Assembly (NCBI GenBank): GCA_900318335.1 | Contig: ONKF01000024.1 | Span: forward strand, 1 to 37,058 | From: an uncultured Prevotellaceae bacterium | Lineage (GTDB): Bacteria > Bacteroidota > Bacteroidia > Bacteroidales > Muribaculaceae | Length of the DNA stretch: 37,058 nt | Reading direction: 5' to 3' | Part shown: piece by piece, positions 26,287 to 33,106 of the stretch | How the letters are laid out: every line of letters starts with the position of its first letter | Numbering within the stretch: the first letter of the stretch is position 1 | Notes under the pieces: model-generated | What the model was told of the DNA's origin: nothing | The model's database searches: none | Seen by the model: only the letters and a program-made list of their open reading frames with translations | Translations under genes and position numbers: made by a program

Positions 26287-28116
26287 TTATTTTTGTCCCA
26301 TGGCAGTCTTCTCGGGATTCAGCTCACCGATGGGAAGACCGCTGGTGACCGACGAGCTGCGGCGCATGATGTCCTCCATGCTGTCGATGACGTTGACGAT
26401 AAAGTCGCCCAGTTTCTCGGCCTCGCAGACGATGTCCATATAGAAGATACCCGCCTTGTAGGGATACTTCTTCTGGTTGACGTTCTCGATATTCTCGGTA
26501 CGGCACGCGTTGCGGAAGTTGTTGATCTCGCGCTCCTTGTTGTAGCTGCGCATGAGGTCCTCGGCAGTCACATTGTCGATGTCGCTCAATACCATGAGCA
26601 TATTGGTCATCGCCTCGCTCACCAGGCGCAGCATCTCGTCGATGTTGGCGTAGTTGTACTCGTTGAAGTGGGCGTCGGCCTCCTCCTTGCGCACGAGGGC
26701 CTTGGCAATATTGTTGCAGCTGTCACCGATGCTCTCGAGCTCGCTGATGATGCTCAGCAGGCTGGCAACACGGGCCTTGGCGGCGCTACTCAGGCGGCCG
26801 TCGAGCACCTTGTTCAGGTAACTGCCGATCTCAAACTCCATGCGGTCGGTGATGTCCTCATACTTCTGGACGCGCGACAATATCTTGTTGAACTCGGGTG
26901 TGCCCGTCTTGGTATGGACAAGTTCCTTGACCATGCCCAGCATGCGCTCGACACGGCCGGCAAACACGACAATCTCGCGTTGGGCCTGGTCGATATTCAA
27001 CTCGCTGGCGCTCATCAGACCACCCTGGATATACTTCAACTGGAATTCCTCGTCCTCCTTCTTCCTGCTCTTGATCAGGACATTGAGTAGCTTGACATAG
27101 AGCTTGGTGAACCAGATCATGATCAACAGGTTGCAGAACTTGAAGATGGTGTGGAACATCGTCATGCCGATGGACATGGCCACCTGCTCCTGCATCAACG
27201 CGCCGTCCTGGACGCTGGCTCCCGCCTTCACGCTATTATAGAGCGCCAGCGGGTCTCCGAGCCCAAAGAGGTCCTTGACCACCCAGGTCACCATCGACAC
27301 GAACGGATGGAAGACAATCAGTACCCACACGGCACCAAACAGGTTGAACAAGGCGTGACCCAGAGCCGCCTTCTTGGCCTCGGCATTACCGCCAAGCGAT
27401 GCCAATAGCGGCGTGATGCTGGTACCGATACTGGCACCGAGCACCATGGCACACGCGATATCAAACGTCACCCAACCCTTGGCCGCCATAATCAGCACGA
27501 CAGCAAACGTGGCGGCACTCGACTGGATGAGCATTGTCACAATCCAGCCCACAAGCGTGAAGATGAGGATGGACAGGAAGCCCATCGACGTGTATTGCTG
27601 GAGCGAGGCAAACACCTCGGGCGACTTGGACAGGTCAGGCACATTGGCACTGATGGCGTCCAGACCCATGAACAGGAACGCGAAACCGATGAGCAACTCA
27701 CCGATGTTCTTGTAGTTGTTCCGCTTGATAAAGAGCATGGGCACGGCTATAGCCAATAAGGGCAGCAGGAAGGCTGACATCTTGACCTTGAAACCGAAGA
27801 TCGCGATGATCCACTCGGTGAACGTCGTACCTAACGCGGCACCAAAGCTCACCGCCAGCGACTGCTCCAACGGCATGAGGCCGGCATTGACAAAGCTCAC
27901 CACCATCGACACCGAGGCCGACGAACTCTGAATCAATGCAGTGATAACAATACCCGTGACAATGGCCAGGAAACGGTTCTTGGTCATCCAGGCGAGAATT
28001 GAACGCAAGCGGCTACCCGCGGTCTTCTGTAAACCTTCGCTCATGATCTTCATTCCGTACAGGAAGAGACACACGGCACCTAACAAGGCCAGGAAATCGA
28101 CAAAGGAGTAATCCAT
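26287..28116 (-). CDS. Na+/phosphate cotransporter with C-terminal PhoU-like domain
   Basis: The 609-residue protein imports phosphate with sodium across the inner membrane. The N-terminal half holds two inverted Na/Pi repeats with the signature QSSSA (residues 63-67) and QSSAA (198-202), in LIQSSSASVSMVV and LIQSSAATFAVVL. From about residue 370 it is soluble and helical, with PhoU-like repeats (ELESIGDSCNNIAKAL, EAEKLGDFIVNVID) that carry the E/D motifs used for metal binding in PhoU. The fused form is common in the family. It is the first gene of an operon with phzF and CPBP genes. Confidence 0.95.
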   Translation of the reverse strand: MDYSFVDFLALLGAVCLFLYGMKIMSEGLQKTAGSRLRSILAWMTKNRFLAIVTGIVITALIQSSSASVSMVVSFVNAGLMPLEQSLAVSFGAALGTTFTEWIIAIFGFKVKMSAFLLPLLAIAVPMLFIKRNNYKNIGELLIGFAFLFMGLDAISANVPDLSKSPEVFASLQQYTSMGFLSILIFTLVGWIVTMLIQSSAATFAVVLIMAAKGWVTFDIACAMVLGASIGTSITPLLASLGGNAEAKKAALGHALFNLFGAVWVLIVFHPFVSMVTWVVKDLFGLGDPLALYNSVKAGASVQDGALMQEQVAMSIGMTMFHTIFKFCNLLIMIWFTKLYVKLLNVLIKSRKKEDEEFQLKYIQGGLMSASELNIDQAQREIVVFAGRVERMLGMVKELVHTKTGTPEFNKILSRVQKYEDITDRMEFEIGSYLNKVLDGRLSSAAKARVASLLSIISELESIGDSCNNIAKALVRKEEADAHFNEYNYANIDEMLRLVSEAMTNMLMVLSDIDNVTAEDLMRSYNKEREINNFRNACRTENIENVNQKKYPYKAGIFYMDIVCEAEKLGDFIVNVIDSMEDIMRRSSSVTSGLPIGELNPEKTAMGQK

Positions 28117-28154
28117 TAATCTATCAATTTAGTGGGTTGATTAAAAATTCGTTA

Positions 28155-28162
28155 CAAAATTA
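28155..28162 (-). promoter_or_regulatory. -7 element of the Na/Pi cotransporter operon
   Basis: TAATTTTG on the minus strand matches TAnnTTTG, 39 bases upstream of the start at 28116. A convincing -33 is not visible. Confidence 0.45.
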
Positions 28163-28335
28163 CAACAATTATTGCAAAACATTATTAACATAGGACTATG
28201 ATTTTTAAGTAAGAAGTGAGATTTCGATTGCATGATTTACCCTTTTCACCCAGGAAAACCCTGAATACAACAATAATTCCAATAGATTTGTTGAAAATTT
28301 GGGCGTCGGGGATGGGTCGGGTTGGAAATAATGAG

Positions 28336-28343
28336 TACTTTTG
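28336..28343 (+). promoter_or_regulatory. -7 element of the beta-helix protein gene
   Basis: TACTTTTG matches TAnnTTTG, 75 bases upstream of the ATG at 28418. No well-spaced -33 TTG is seen. Confidence 0.5.
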
Positions 28344-28417
28344 TCTCCGCTTGCCAGTCAAGCACCTTTAATGCAAACAATTATACATTTAATCACCAAT
28401 TAATTACACTTTGATTT

Positions 28418-29800
28418 ATGAAGAAATTCTACTCTTTCATTCTCATGGCAGCTGTGGCTATCGGAGCCATGGCCGACGACTTCGTCACCGACGGCACGGG
28501 CAACGTGTACACCTTTAACTCGCTGAGCCAGATCGAGGGCACCGGCGTGACCATGCAGGACGACGGCTCCTATCTGGTGAGCGCCAACTTCACCATCGCC
28601 GAGGGCGACGTGCTGCAACTCGTGAACAACGACGTCATCAAGATGGCCAATGGTGTGCAAGTCACCGTCAATGGCGACGCCGACTTCGCTCCCGCCGACA
28701 CCGCTGTCGTTACACGTGACGCCGAGGGCAGCAACCCCAAGGGATTCTGGATGCTGGGCGAGAACGGCAATGCCAACCTGAAGAACGTGACCTTTGAGTA
28801 TGTGGGCATCGTCTTCGGTGGCGTGAACAGTAGCCTGCATGCCGACAACTGCACCTTCACCCTGCACAACGGCAAGTCCTCCAGCACGGGTGCCATCGCA
28901 TTCAACGCCTCGTGTGACAACAACATCATCGAGAACTGCTACTTTATCGAGAACACCGTCAACGCCATCGGTTGCGGCGCCACCAATCCCGTGGGCATCA
29001 TCATCCGCAACAACCTCTTCTGGCACAACACGACCAGCAACCGCAACAAGCCCCAGATCAACATGACTTGTGCTGGCGACTATGACATGCACATCACCGG
29101 CAACGATGTGATTGGCGGCCAGTTCACCCTCTCGGGCGGCATCGGCGTGAGCAACATGATGGGCCTGGGTCACACCGGCACCCTCTACATCGAGGACAAC
29201 TACATCGCCGACAACCGCTACGGTATCACCACCATCGGTTCGATTGACGCAGTCATCAAGAACAATGTCATGATTGACAACTGCTACGAAACCAACCCCG
29301 CCAACGGTGGCAGCTGCATCAGCGTCTATGACAGCAGCAGCGAGAGCAACATCTACATCGAGGGCAACTGGATGGAAGGCGGCTTCTGGGGCATCACCAT
29401 CGTTACCGGCGCGCCCAACGTCAACCTGGGTAAGGTCGAGGATCCCACTGCCGAGGACTACAACCCCGGTAACAACACCTTTGTCAACAACGGCAACGGC
29501 GGCGTGCTCTATGACCTGTACAACAACGGCACCAACACCGTTTGGGCCCAGGGCAACACCTGGAACGTGGCCGAGCAGACCGAGGAGAACATCGAGGAGG
29601 TCATCTTCCATCAGGTGGACGATCCCAGCAAGGGTCTGGTTATCTTCATGCCCGCTCATCAGGAGAGCAGCGATGTCGAGGAAGTCAATGCCGCACAGCA
29701 GGACAACAACCTCTATTACAACCTGATGGGTGTTCCCGCCGAGGCTCCCGCTGCCCCCGGTATCTACATCCACAACGGCAAGAAGGTCCTCGTGAAGTAA
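28418..29800 (+). CDS. secreted parallel beta-helix protein with T9SS-like C-terminal tail
   Basis: The 460-residue protein has a signal peptide (MKKFYSFILMAAVAIGAMA) and a long series of NxxI/NxxF-type rungs (NLKNVTFEYV, ADNCTFTLHN, IIENCYFIEN, IIRNNLFWHN, YIEDNYIADN, VIKNNVMIDN, YIEGNWMEGG) typical of right-handed parallel beta-helices of the pectate-lyase-like/NosD type. The end, YYNLMGVPAEAPAAPGIYIH then NGKKVLVK, resembles type IX secretion sorting domains of Bacteroidales, so surface display or secretion is likely. No catalytic residues can be assigned, so binding or glycan-lyase roles remain open. Codons end in C far more than in its neighbours, suggesting high expression. Confidence 0.85.
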   Translation: MKKFYSFILMAAVAIGAMADDFVTDGTGNVYTFNSLSQIEGTGVTMQDDGSYLVSANFTIAEGDVLQLVNNDVIKMANGVQVTVNGDADFAPADTAVVTRDAEGSNPKGFWMLGENGNANLKNVTFEYVGIVFGGVNSSLHADNCTFTLHNGKSSSTGAIAFNASCDNNIIENCYFIENTVNAIGCGATNPVGIIIRNNLFWHNTTSNRNKPQINMTCAGDYDMHITGNDVIGGQFTLSGGIGVSNMMGLGHTGTLYIEDNYIADNRYGITTIGSIDAVIKNNVMIDNCYETNPANGGSCISVYDSSSESNIYIEGNWMEGGFWGITIVTGAPNVNLGKVEDPTAEDYNPGNNTFVNNGNGGVLYDLYNNGTNTVWAQGNTWNVAEQTEENIEEVIFHQVDDPSKGLVIFMPAHQESSDVEEVNAAQQDNNLYYNLMGVPAEAPAAPGIYIHNGKKVLVK

Positions 29801-29824
29801 TTCCCACCCCACTAATAAGGGAAA

Positions 29825-29847
29825 ACAAGAAATACAACAAATACAAG
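29825..29847. repeat. 9-base tandem units without inverted partner
   Basis: ACAAGAAAT (29825-29833), ACAACAAAT (29834-29842) and ACAAG (29843-29847) repeat with 9-base period, 25 bases after the beta-helix gene. Confidence 0.6.
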
Positions 29848-29867
29848 CCATCCGGATTGTAACTGTT

Positions 29868-29919
29868 ATTAAAGACAACTTTCACAACTTGAGTAAGAGT
29901 TGTGAAAGTTGTCTTTAAT
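29868..29919. terminator. 22-bp perfect inverted repeat, 3' of the beta-helix gene
   Basis: Arms at 29868-29889 and 29898-29919 pair perfectly around an 8-base loop. The left arm contains 9-base units ACAACTTTC and ACAACTTGA (29875-29892). Position 68 bases after the stop suggests a 3'-end hairpin. The stem is AT-rich at its base and has no long U-tract, so it could also be a repeat element. Confidence 0.65.
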
Positions 29920-29984
29920 TATCAGTTAGGGTGTCTGGGGATAATTACCAATGTTGCTTAAACACTTCGATATCTATGCTGTTA

Positions 29985-30150
29985 TGGCGGTTTCGCATAA
30001 AGGGGCTTGGCTTCTGCCTCGAAGAGGCAAGTCGGGTCGAAGACTCGACTTTTATGGAAAACACCATGCAAGCTCATCGACGATGAGCGCAGCTTGGTGG
30101 CAGCCATATCAAGTGGAAAGTGCGTCGTAGACGAACTTCCACATCCGCCA
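29985..30150. ncRNA. candidate branched structured RNA or DNA element with four triloop hairpins
   Basis: An outer stem TGGCGG (29985-29990)/CCGCCA (30145-30150) encloses four hairpins. Hairpin 1 is TGCCTC-GAA-GAGGCA (30015-30029). Hairpin 2 is GTCGGGTC-GAA-GACTCGAC (30031-30049, one wobble). Hairpin 3 is GCTCATC-GAC-GATGAGC (30072-30088) inside CACCA/TGGTG. Hairpin 4 has CGTC-GTA-GACG (30123-30133) extended by GTGGAA/TTCCAC. Hairpins 1-2 are closed by CATAAA/TTTATG (29996-30001/30051-30056). All tips read TC-GNN-GA. No promoter was found for it and strand is undetermined. Confidence 0.5.
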
Positions 30151-30186
30151 AAATCCTGTCAATCATGAGGTTCATCTCTATTACGT

Positions 30187-30244
30187 GGGGACGGTTCCGT
30201 TAGCAACAAAAGATTGATCTTATGTTACAAACCGAACCGTCCCC
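30187..30244. repeat. REP-like hairpin with GGGGACGGTTC/GAACCGTCCCC ends
   Basis: Ends at 30187-30197 and 30234-30244 pair perfectly over 11 bp, then continue GTT/AAC after a C/C mismatch. The GGGGACGGTT terminus resembles repeats that I associate with REP-associated tyrosine transposases (RAYT). No transposase gene is in the window, so this would be a lone non-autonomous copy. Confidence 0.5.
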
Positions 30245-30361
30245 TTTAAGCGGCCTTAGTGGCCGCTGCTGGTCGTCTTTCCCGGACACTATATTATTTT
30301 GTAATCAAAGCATTGTCTTACGGCCTTTTTTAGAAAAAAAGGACCATCATTAGCCTTTTTC

Positions 30362-30382
30362 AATAGAAATCTATTATCTTTG
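30362..30382 (+). promoter_or_regulatory. -7 element and abutting palindrome upstream of the methyltransferase unit
   Basis: The -7 box TATCTTTG (30375-30382) matches TAnnTTTG. A perfect palindrome AATAGA-AA-TCTATT (30362-30375) overlaps its first base, where a bound protein would block the polymerase. No good -33 is visible, as expected for a regulated promoter. Transcription would start near 30388, giving a leader of about 280 bases. Confidence 0.5.
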
Positions 30383-30455
30383 CCATTGGAAATGGTGCAC
30401 CTCATGTGCCGTTTTCACGACATCGTGGATATCAATTAGCGTTGGCTATTATTCA

Positions 30456-30618
30456 AACGTTCAGAAACTTGCAGGTAGAAGAACAGTATTTGAGAATAAT
30501 GGTGACGCTCACTTCGTGTGGGCGTTTTTCTGTCTCAAATACTAGGTTTCCTGCAAGTACCTTGAACGTTGGACGGGGATTCGTCCACCTTCTGTGTCTA
30601 TTAGGGTACTTGCAGGAA
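30456..30618 (+). promoter_or_regulatory. structured leader with mutually exclusive helices and an internal terminator-like hairpin
   Basis: A rod forms from ACGTTCA-type ends (30456-30463/30563-30570), ACTTGCAGG (30467-30475/30550-30558) and AGTATTTGAGA (30485-30495/30533-30543). Its tip is a GC-rich hairpin at 30505-30525 followed by five T (30525-30529), like an intrinsic terminator. The segment 30548-30561 can instead pair perfectly over 14 bp with 30605-30618, which would open the rod. Both pairings cannot coexist, so attenuation is a reasonable inference. Confidence 0.5.
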
Positions 30619-30639
30619 CGCTTTGTTTATTGGCCCAGC

Positions 30640-30663
30640 GCATTAATAACGACTTATTAATGC
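30640..30663. promoter_or_regulatory. perfect palindrome three bases before the methyltransferase start codon
   Basis: GCATTAATAA (30640-30649) and TTATTAATGC (30654-30663) are exact reverse complements around CGAC. In DNA it could be an operator. In RNA it would fold over the ribosome-binding region. Confidence 0.55.
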
Positions 30664-30666
30664 ATC

Positions 30667-31776
30667 ATGGCAAACGAGAATTTATCTAAGGCCAAAGAGG
30701 CTAAAAATGACGAGTTCTATACTCAGTACCATGACATCGAGAAGGAAATCTCGGCCTACTTGGAGTATAACCCCGACGTGTTTCGGGGTAAGACTGTTTT
30801 GCTGCCTTGTGACGACCCCGAGTGGAGCAATTTCACCAAATATTTTGCCCAGAACTTTGAGAACTTCGGCTTGAAAAAGTTGATTTCCACCAGTTATGCC
30901 CCCGAAAGCAAGCGCTACAAATTCGGCTATGTGCCTACCCTGTTCGAGACCGAGGCACCGCATTTTGATGCTGACAAGAGCAAGACCCACGGCAAAATCT
31001 TCGTTCTTGACCACGACGTGACGGGGGATGGTGTCATCATCTTTGAGGACCTGGAATGGCAATATCTTGAGGGCGATGGTGACTTCCGTAGCAAGGAAAT
31101 CTGCAAGTTGCGCGATGAAGCCGACTTTATCATTACCAACCCGCCTTTTTCACTGTTCCGCGAGTTCCTGGCTTGGATTGTCGAAGCAGACAAGCAGTTT
31201 CTCATTATCGGCAACATGAACGCGATTACTTGCAAAGAGGTGTTCCCGTTGATAAAGGACAATAAGGTATGGTATGGTTGTTCCATCAGCAGTGGTGATA
31301 GGGAGTTTGGCGTACCTGACGAGTATCCGCTGACTGCCGCTGGATGGAGAATTGATGAACAGGGTAAAAAATACATCCGTGTTAAGGGTGTGCGTTGGTT
31401 TACCAACCTTGACCATGGCCGCAGACACCAGCCGTTGCCTTTGATGACCATGGCCGACAACTTGAAATTTAGTCGACATAAGGAAATTCGGGGGAAAGAT
31501 AGTTATGAGCATTATGACAATTACGATGCAATAGATGTGCCATATACCGATGCTATTCCGTGCGATTATGAAGGTGTAATGGGAGTACCTATTTCTTTCC
31601 TTGATAAATATTGTCCCGAGCAATTTGAGATAAAGGGAATGGCTGCTGGCAATTCTAGAGCAACAAAGTTTTATTACGATGTAAAATATGTTCAACATCC
31701 TAAAGATAGAGGAGGATGTGGTGTAATTGATGATAAAACTATTTATCCAAGAATCCTAATCCGCAAGAAACAATAA
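30667..31776 (+). CDS. EcoRI-family adenine-specific DNA methyltransferase
   Basis: The 369-residue protein matches the EcoRI_methylase family (N6-adenine methyltransferases using S-adenosylmethionine). The catalytic motif is NPPF (residues 158-161, in FIITNPPFSLFREF). Later family segments are IGNMNAITCKEVFPLI, GVRWFTNLDHGRRHQPL and DYEGVMGVPISFLDKY. It is somewhat longer than M.EcoRI. The gene is followed after 6 bases by a DUF262-HNH gene and has no EcoRI-like endonuclease beside it. Base composition changes inside the gene: the body is about 50% GC, but 31501-31740 is 36% GC by my count, which suggests the C-terminal (target-recognition) part was acquired separately. Confidence 0.9.
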   Translation: MANENLSKAKEAKNDEFYTQYHDIEKEISAYLEYNPDVFRGKTVLLPCDDPEWSNFTKYFAQNFENFGLKKLISTSYAPESKRYKFGYVPTLFETEAPHFDADKSKTHGKIFVLDHDVTGDGVIIFEDLEWQYLEGDGDFRSKEICKLRDEADFIITNPPFSLFREFLAWIVEADKQFLIIGNMNAITCKEVFPLIKDNKVWYGCSISSGDREFGVPDEYPLTAAGWRIDEQGKKYIRVKGVRWFTNLDHGRRHQPLPLMTMADNLKFSRHKEIRGKDSYEHYDNYDAIDVPYTDAIPCDYEGVMGVPISFLDKYCPEQFEIKGMAAGNSRATKFYYDVKYVQHPKDRGGCGVIDDKTIYPRILIRKKQ

Positions 31777-31782
31777 GACGAT

Positions 31783-32934
31783 ATGGAAACGATATTAAGG
31801 ACAGACATCACAGTTCGCGAGATTTGCGAGGGCTTTATCTATAACGAGTTGGAGGGTAAAGGCCTGTTCGGCATGAATGGCAAACTGACCATCCAGCCCG
31901 AGTACCAGCGCAACTATATCTATGCCGACGGCAAGCGTGATGTCGCCGTTATTGACTCTGTGCTGAAGGGTTATCCCCTTGGGGTCATTTATTTCAATCA
32001 GGTGGGCGATGATTTCGAGGTGCTTGACGGTCAGCAGCGCATCACGAGCCTGGGCCGTTTTGTGACCCATAAACTTGCCATCAAGGACAAGAACGGGATG
32101 CAGCAGTATATTGACGGCCTTAACAAGGAAGACCGCGACAAGGTGCTGAACACCACGCTGCTCATCTACATCTGCAAGGGCACCGAGAGTGAAATCAAGG
32201 AATGGTTCCAGACCGTCAACATTCCTGGCGTGAACTTGAACAATCAGGAAAAACTCAATGCCGTTTATTCGGGGCCGTTTGTGGAGGCGCTTAAGAGAGA
32301 ATTCAGCAACTCGCAAAATGCCAATAAACAAAAGTGGAGCGCTTACATCAGAGGCTCAATCGACCGACAAGATTATCTTGAGCGTGCCCTGCAATGGGTG
32401 AGCCAGGGCAATGTAGATGCCTACATGAGCATGCACCGCCAAGATACTGACATCTCTCCCGTTAAGACTTATTTCAATGCCGTGCTGGATTGGGCGTCAG
32501 GCGTGTTCAAGGATGTGCTGCCCGAGATGCGCGGTCTGGAGTGGGGGCGCTTTTATGAGGAGTACCACAACAAGCCTTACAATGTGGATGCCGTCTCCAA
32601 ACGTGTGCATGAACTCTATGCCGACCCCTATGTGACCAACCACAAGGGCATTTTTGAGTACATCTTGGGCGGTGAGAAGGAAAAGAGCCTGTTGAACATC
32701 CGCGTGTTTGACAAGGCGACTATTAACCGAGTTTACACCCAGCAGACTCAAGCCGCCAAGGAGAATGGGGTGAGCAACTGTCCCGACTGCGCCTTGAAGG
32801 GTGAAACCCGCATCTACAAACTCAACGAGATGGATGCCGACCACGTCACGGCTTGGAGCAAGGGCGGTGCTACCGACGAGAGCAACTGCCAGATGCTGTG
32901 CCGGTACCACAACCGCTCCAAGGGCAACAAATAG
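31783..32934 (+). CDS. DUF262 domain protein with C-terminal HNH nuclease domain
   Basis: The 383-residue protein combines an N-terminal DUF262 domain (ParB-like fold; [10 protein letters not shown], then [12 protein letters not shown] with DGQQR at residues 82-86) and a C-terminal HNH nuclease: CPDC (333-336), DADHVTAW with H354, then [17 protein letters not shown] ending in the second zinc Cys and the HN pair. In GmrSD type IV enzymes DUF262 binds nucleotide and drives a DUF1524 nuclease; here a plain zinc HNH replaces DUF1524. It is co-transcribed with the adenine methyltransferase, so a restriction role against unmodified or modified DNA is inferred. Confidence 0.88.
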   Translation: METILRTDITVREICEGFIYNELEGKGLFGMNGKLTIQPEYQRNYIYADGKRDVAVIDSVLKGYPLGVIYFNQVGDDFEVLDGQQRITSLGRFVTHKLAIKDKNGMQQYIDGLNKEDRDKVLNTTLLIYICKGTESEIKEWFQTVNIPGVNLNNQEKLNAVYSGPFVEALKREFSNSQNANKQKWSAYIRGSIDRQDYLERALQWVSQGNVDAYMSMHRQDTDISPVKTYFNAVLDWASGVFKDVLPEMRGLEWGRFYEEYHNKPYNVDAVSKRVHELYADPYVTNHKGIFEYILGGEKEKSLLNIRVFDKATINRVYTQQTQAAKENGVSNCPDCALKGETRIYKLNEMDADHVTAWSKGGATDESNCQMLCRYHNRSKGNK

Positions 32935-32972
32935 CCCATCGCATCCCCTAACAGCAACAGGAAATAAGAAAG

Positions 32973-32999
32973 TTGTCCTTTTTGTCTTTCTTGTCTTCT
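32973..32999. repeat. three 9-base tandem units 3' of the HNH gene
   Basis: TTGTCCTTT (32973-32981), TTGTCTTTC (32982-32990) and TTGTCTTCT (32991-32999) are adjacent units with 9-base period. No good inverted partner is seen. Confidence 0.6.
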
Positions 33000-33043
33000 A
33001 AATCTATCTCGTTACCGCTTCATGATGCGGCAATAAACAACGA

Positions 33044-33069
33044 CGACGGCGGGGAATGCCCCGCCGTCG
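33044..33069 (-). terminator. terminator of tnaA (possibly bidirectional)
   Basis: CGACGGCGGGG (33044-33054) and CCCCGCCGTCG (33059-33069) form an 11-bp perfect stem with an AATG loop, 38 bases beyond the tnaA stop. On the minus strand TTGTTTATTG follows as a broken U-tract. It may also stop read-through from the HNH gene. Confidence 0.75.
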
Positions 33070-33106
33070 CTTACGGATGGTTAGTTAATGGTATTGGTCT
33101 TATGAT

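Larger units (their letters stand above)
28117..28417. other. divergent intergenic region between the Na/Pi and beta-helix genes
   Basis: These 301 bases carry the -7 boxes of both divergent genes (28155-28162 minus, 28336-28343 plus). I see no further repeat or coding signal. Confidence 0.7.
29801..30666. other. 866-base hairpin-rich intergenic region upstream of the methyltransferase/HNH unit
   Basis: In order it holds 9-base tandem units (29825-29847), a 22-bp perfect hairpin (29868-29919), a branched four-hairpin block (29985-30150), a REP-like hairpin (30187-30244), a perfect hairpin AGCGGCC-TTAGT-GGCCGCT (30249-30267), a palindrome and -7 box (30362-30382), a long rod with alternative helices (30456-30618) and a palindrome by the start codon (30640-30663). 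An 84-codon frame (30406-30660) overlaps the rod and has no protein-like features. Confidence 0.8.

Noticed and set aside
25867-27090. 407-codon open frame on the plus strand opposite phzF and the Na/Pi gene
   Set aside because: It spans two real minus-strand genes and their gap, and has no recognisable protein pattern.
28400-29878. 492-codon open frame on the minus strand opposite the beta-helix gene
   Set aside because: It is the antisense shadow of a real gene with strong C-ending codons. The translation is Val/Asp/Gly-rich without domain motifs.
30456-30570. Reading the rod structure as a MITE
   Set aside because: The outer ends are short, there are no clear target-site duplications, and the alternative pairing with 30605-30618 fits a regulatory RNA better. 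Not fully excluded.
30385-30640. 6S RNA
   Set aside because: The rod shape is suggestive, but I cannot identify the conserved central bubble, and the element continues directly into the methyltransferase leader.
30406-30660. 84-codon open frame upstream of the methyltransferase gene
   Set aside because: It coincides with the hairpin-rich leader, has a GTG start without a clear ribosome site and no protein-like features.
29801-30666. CRISPR array or CRISPR-like repeats in the hairpin region
   Set aside because: Hairpins differ in stem sequence and spacing. There are no identical repeats with unique spacers and no cas genes.
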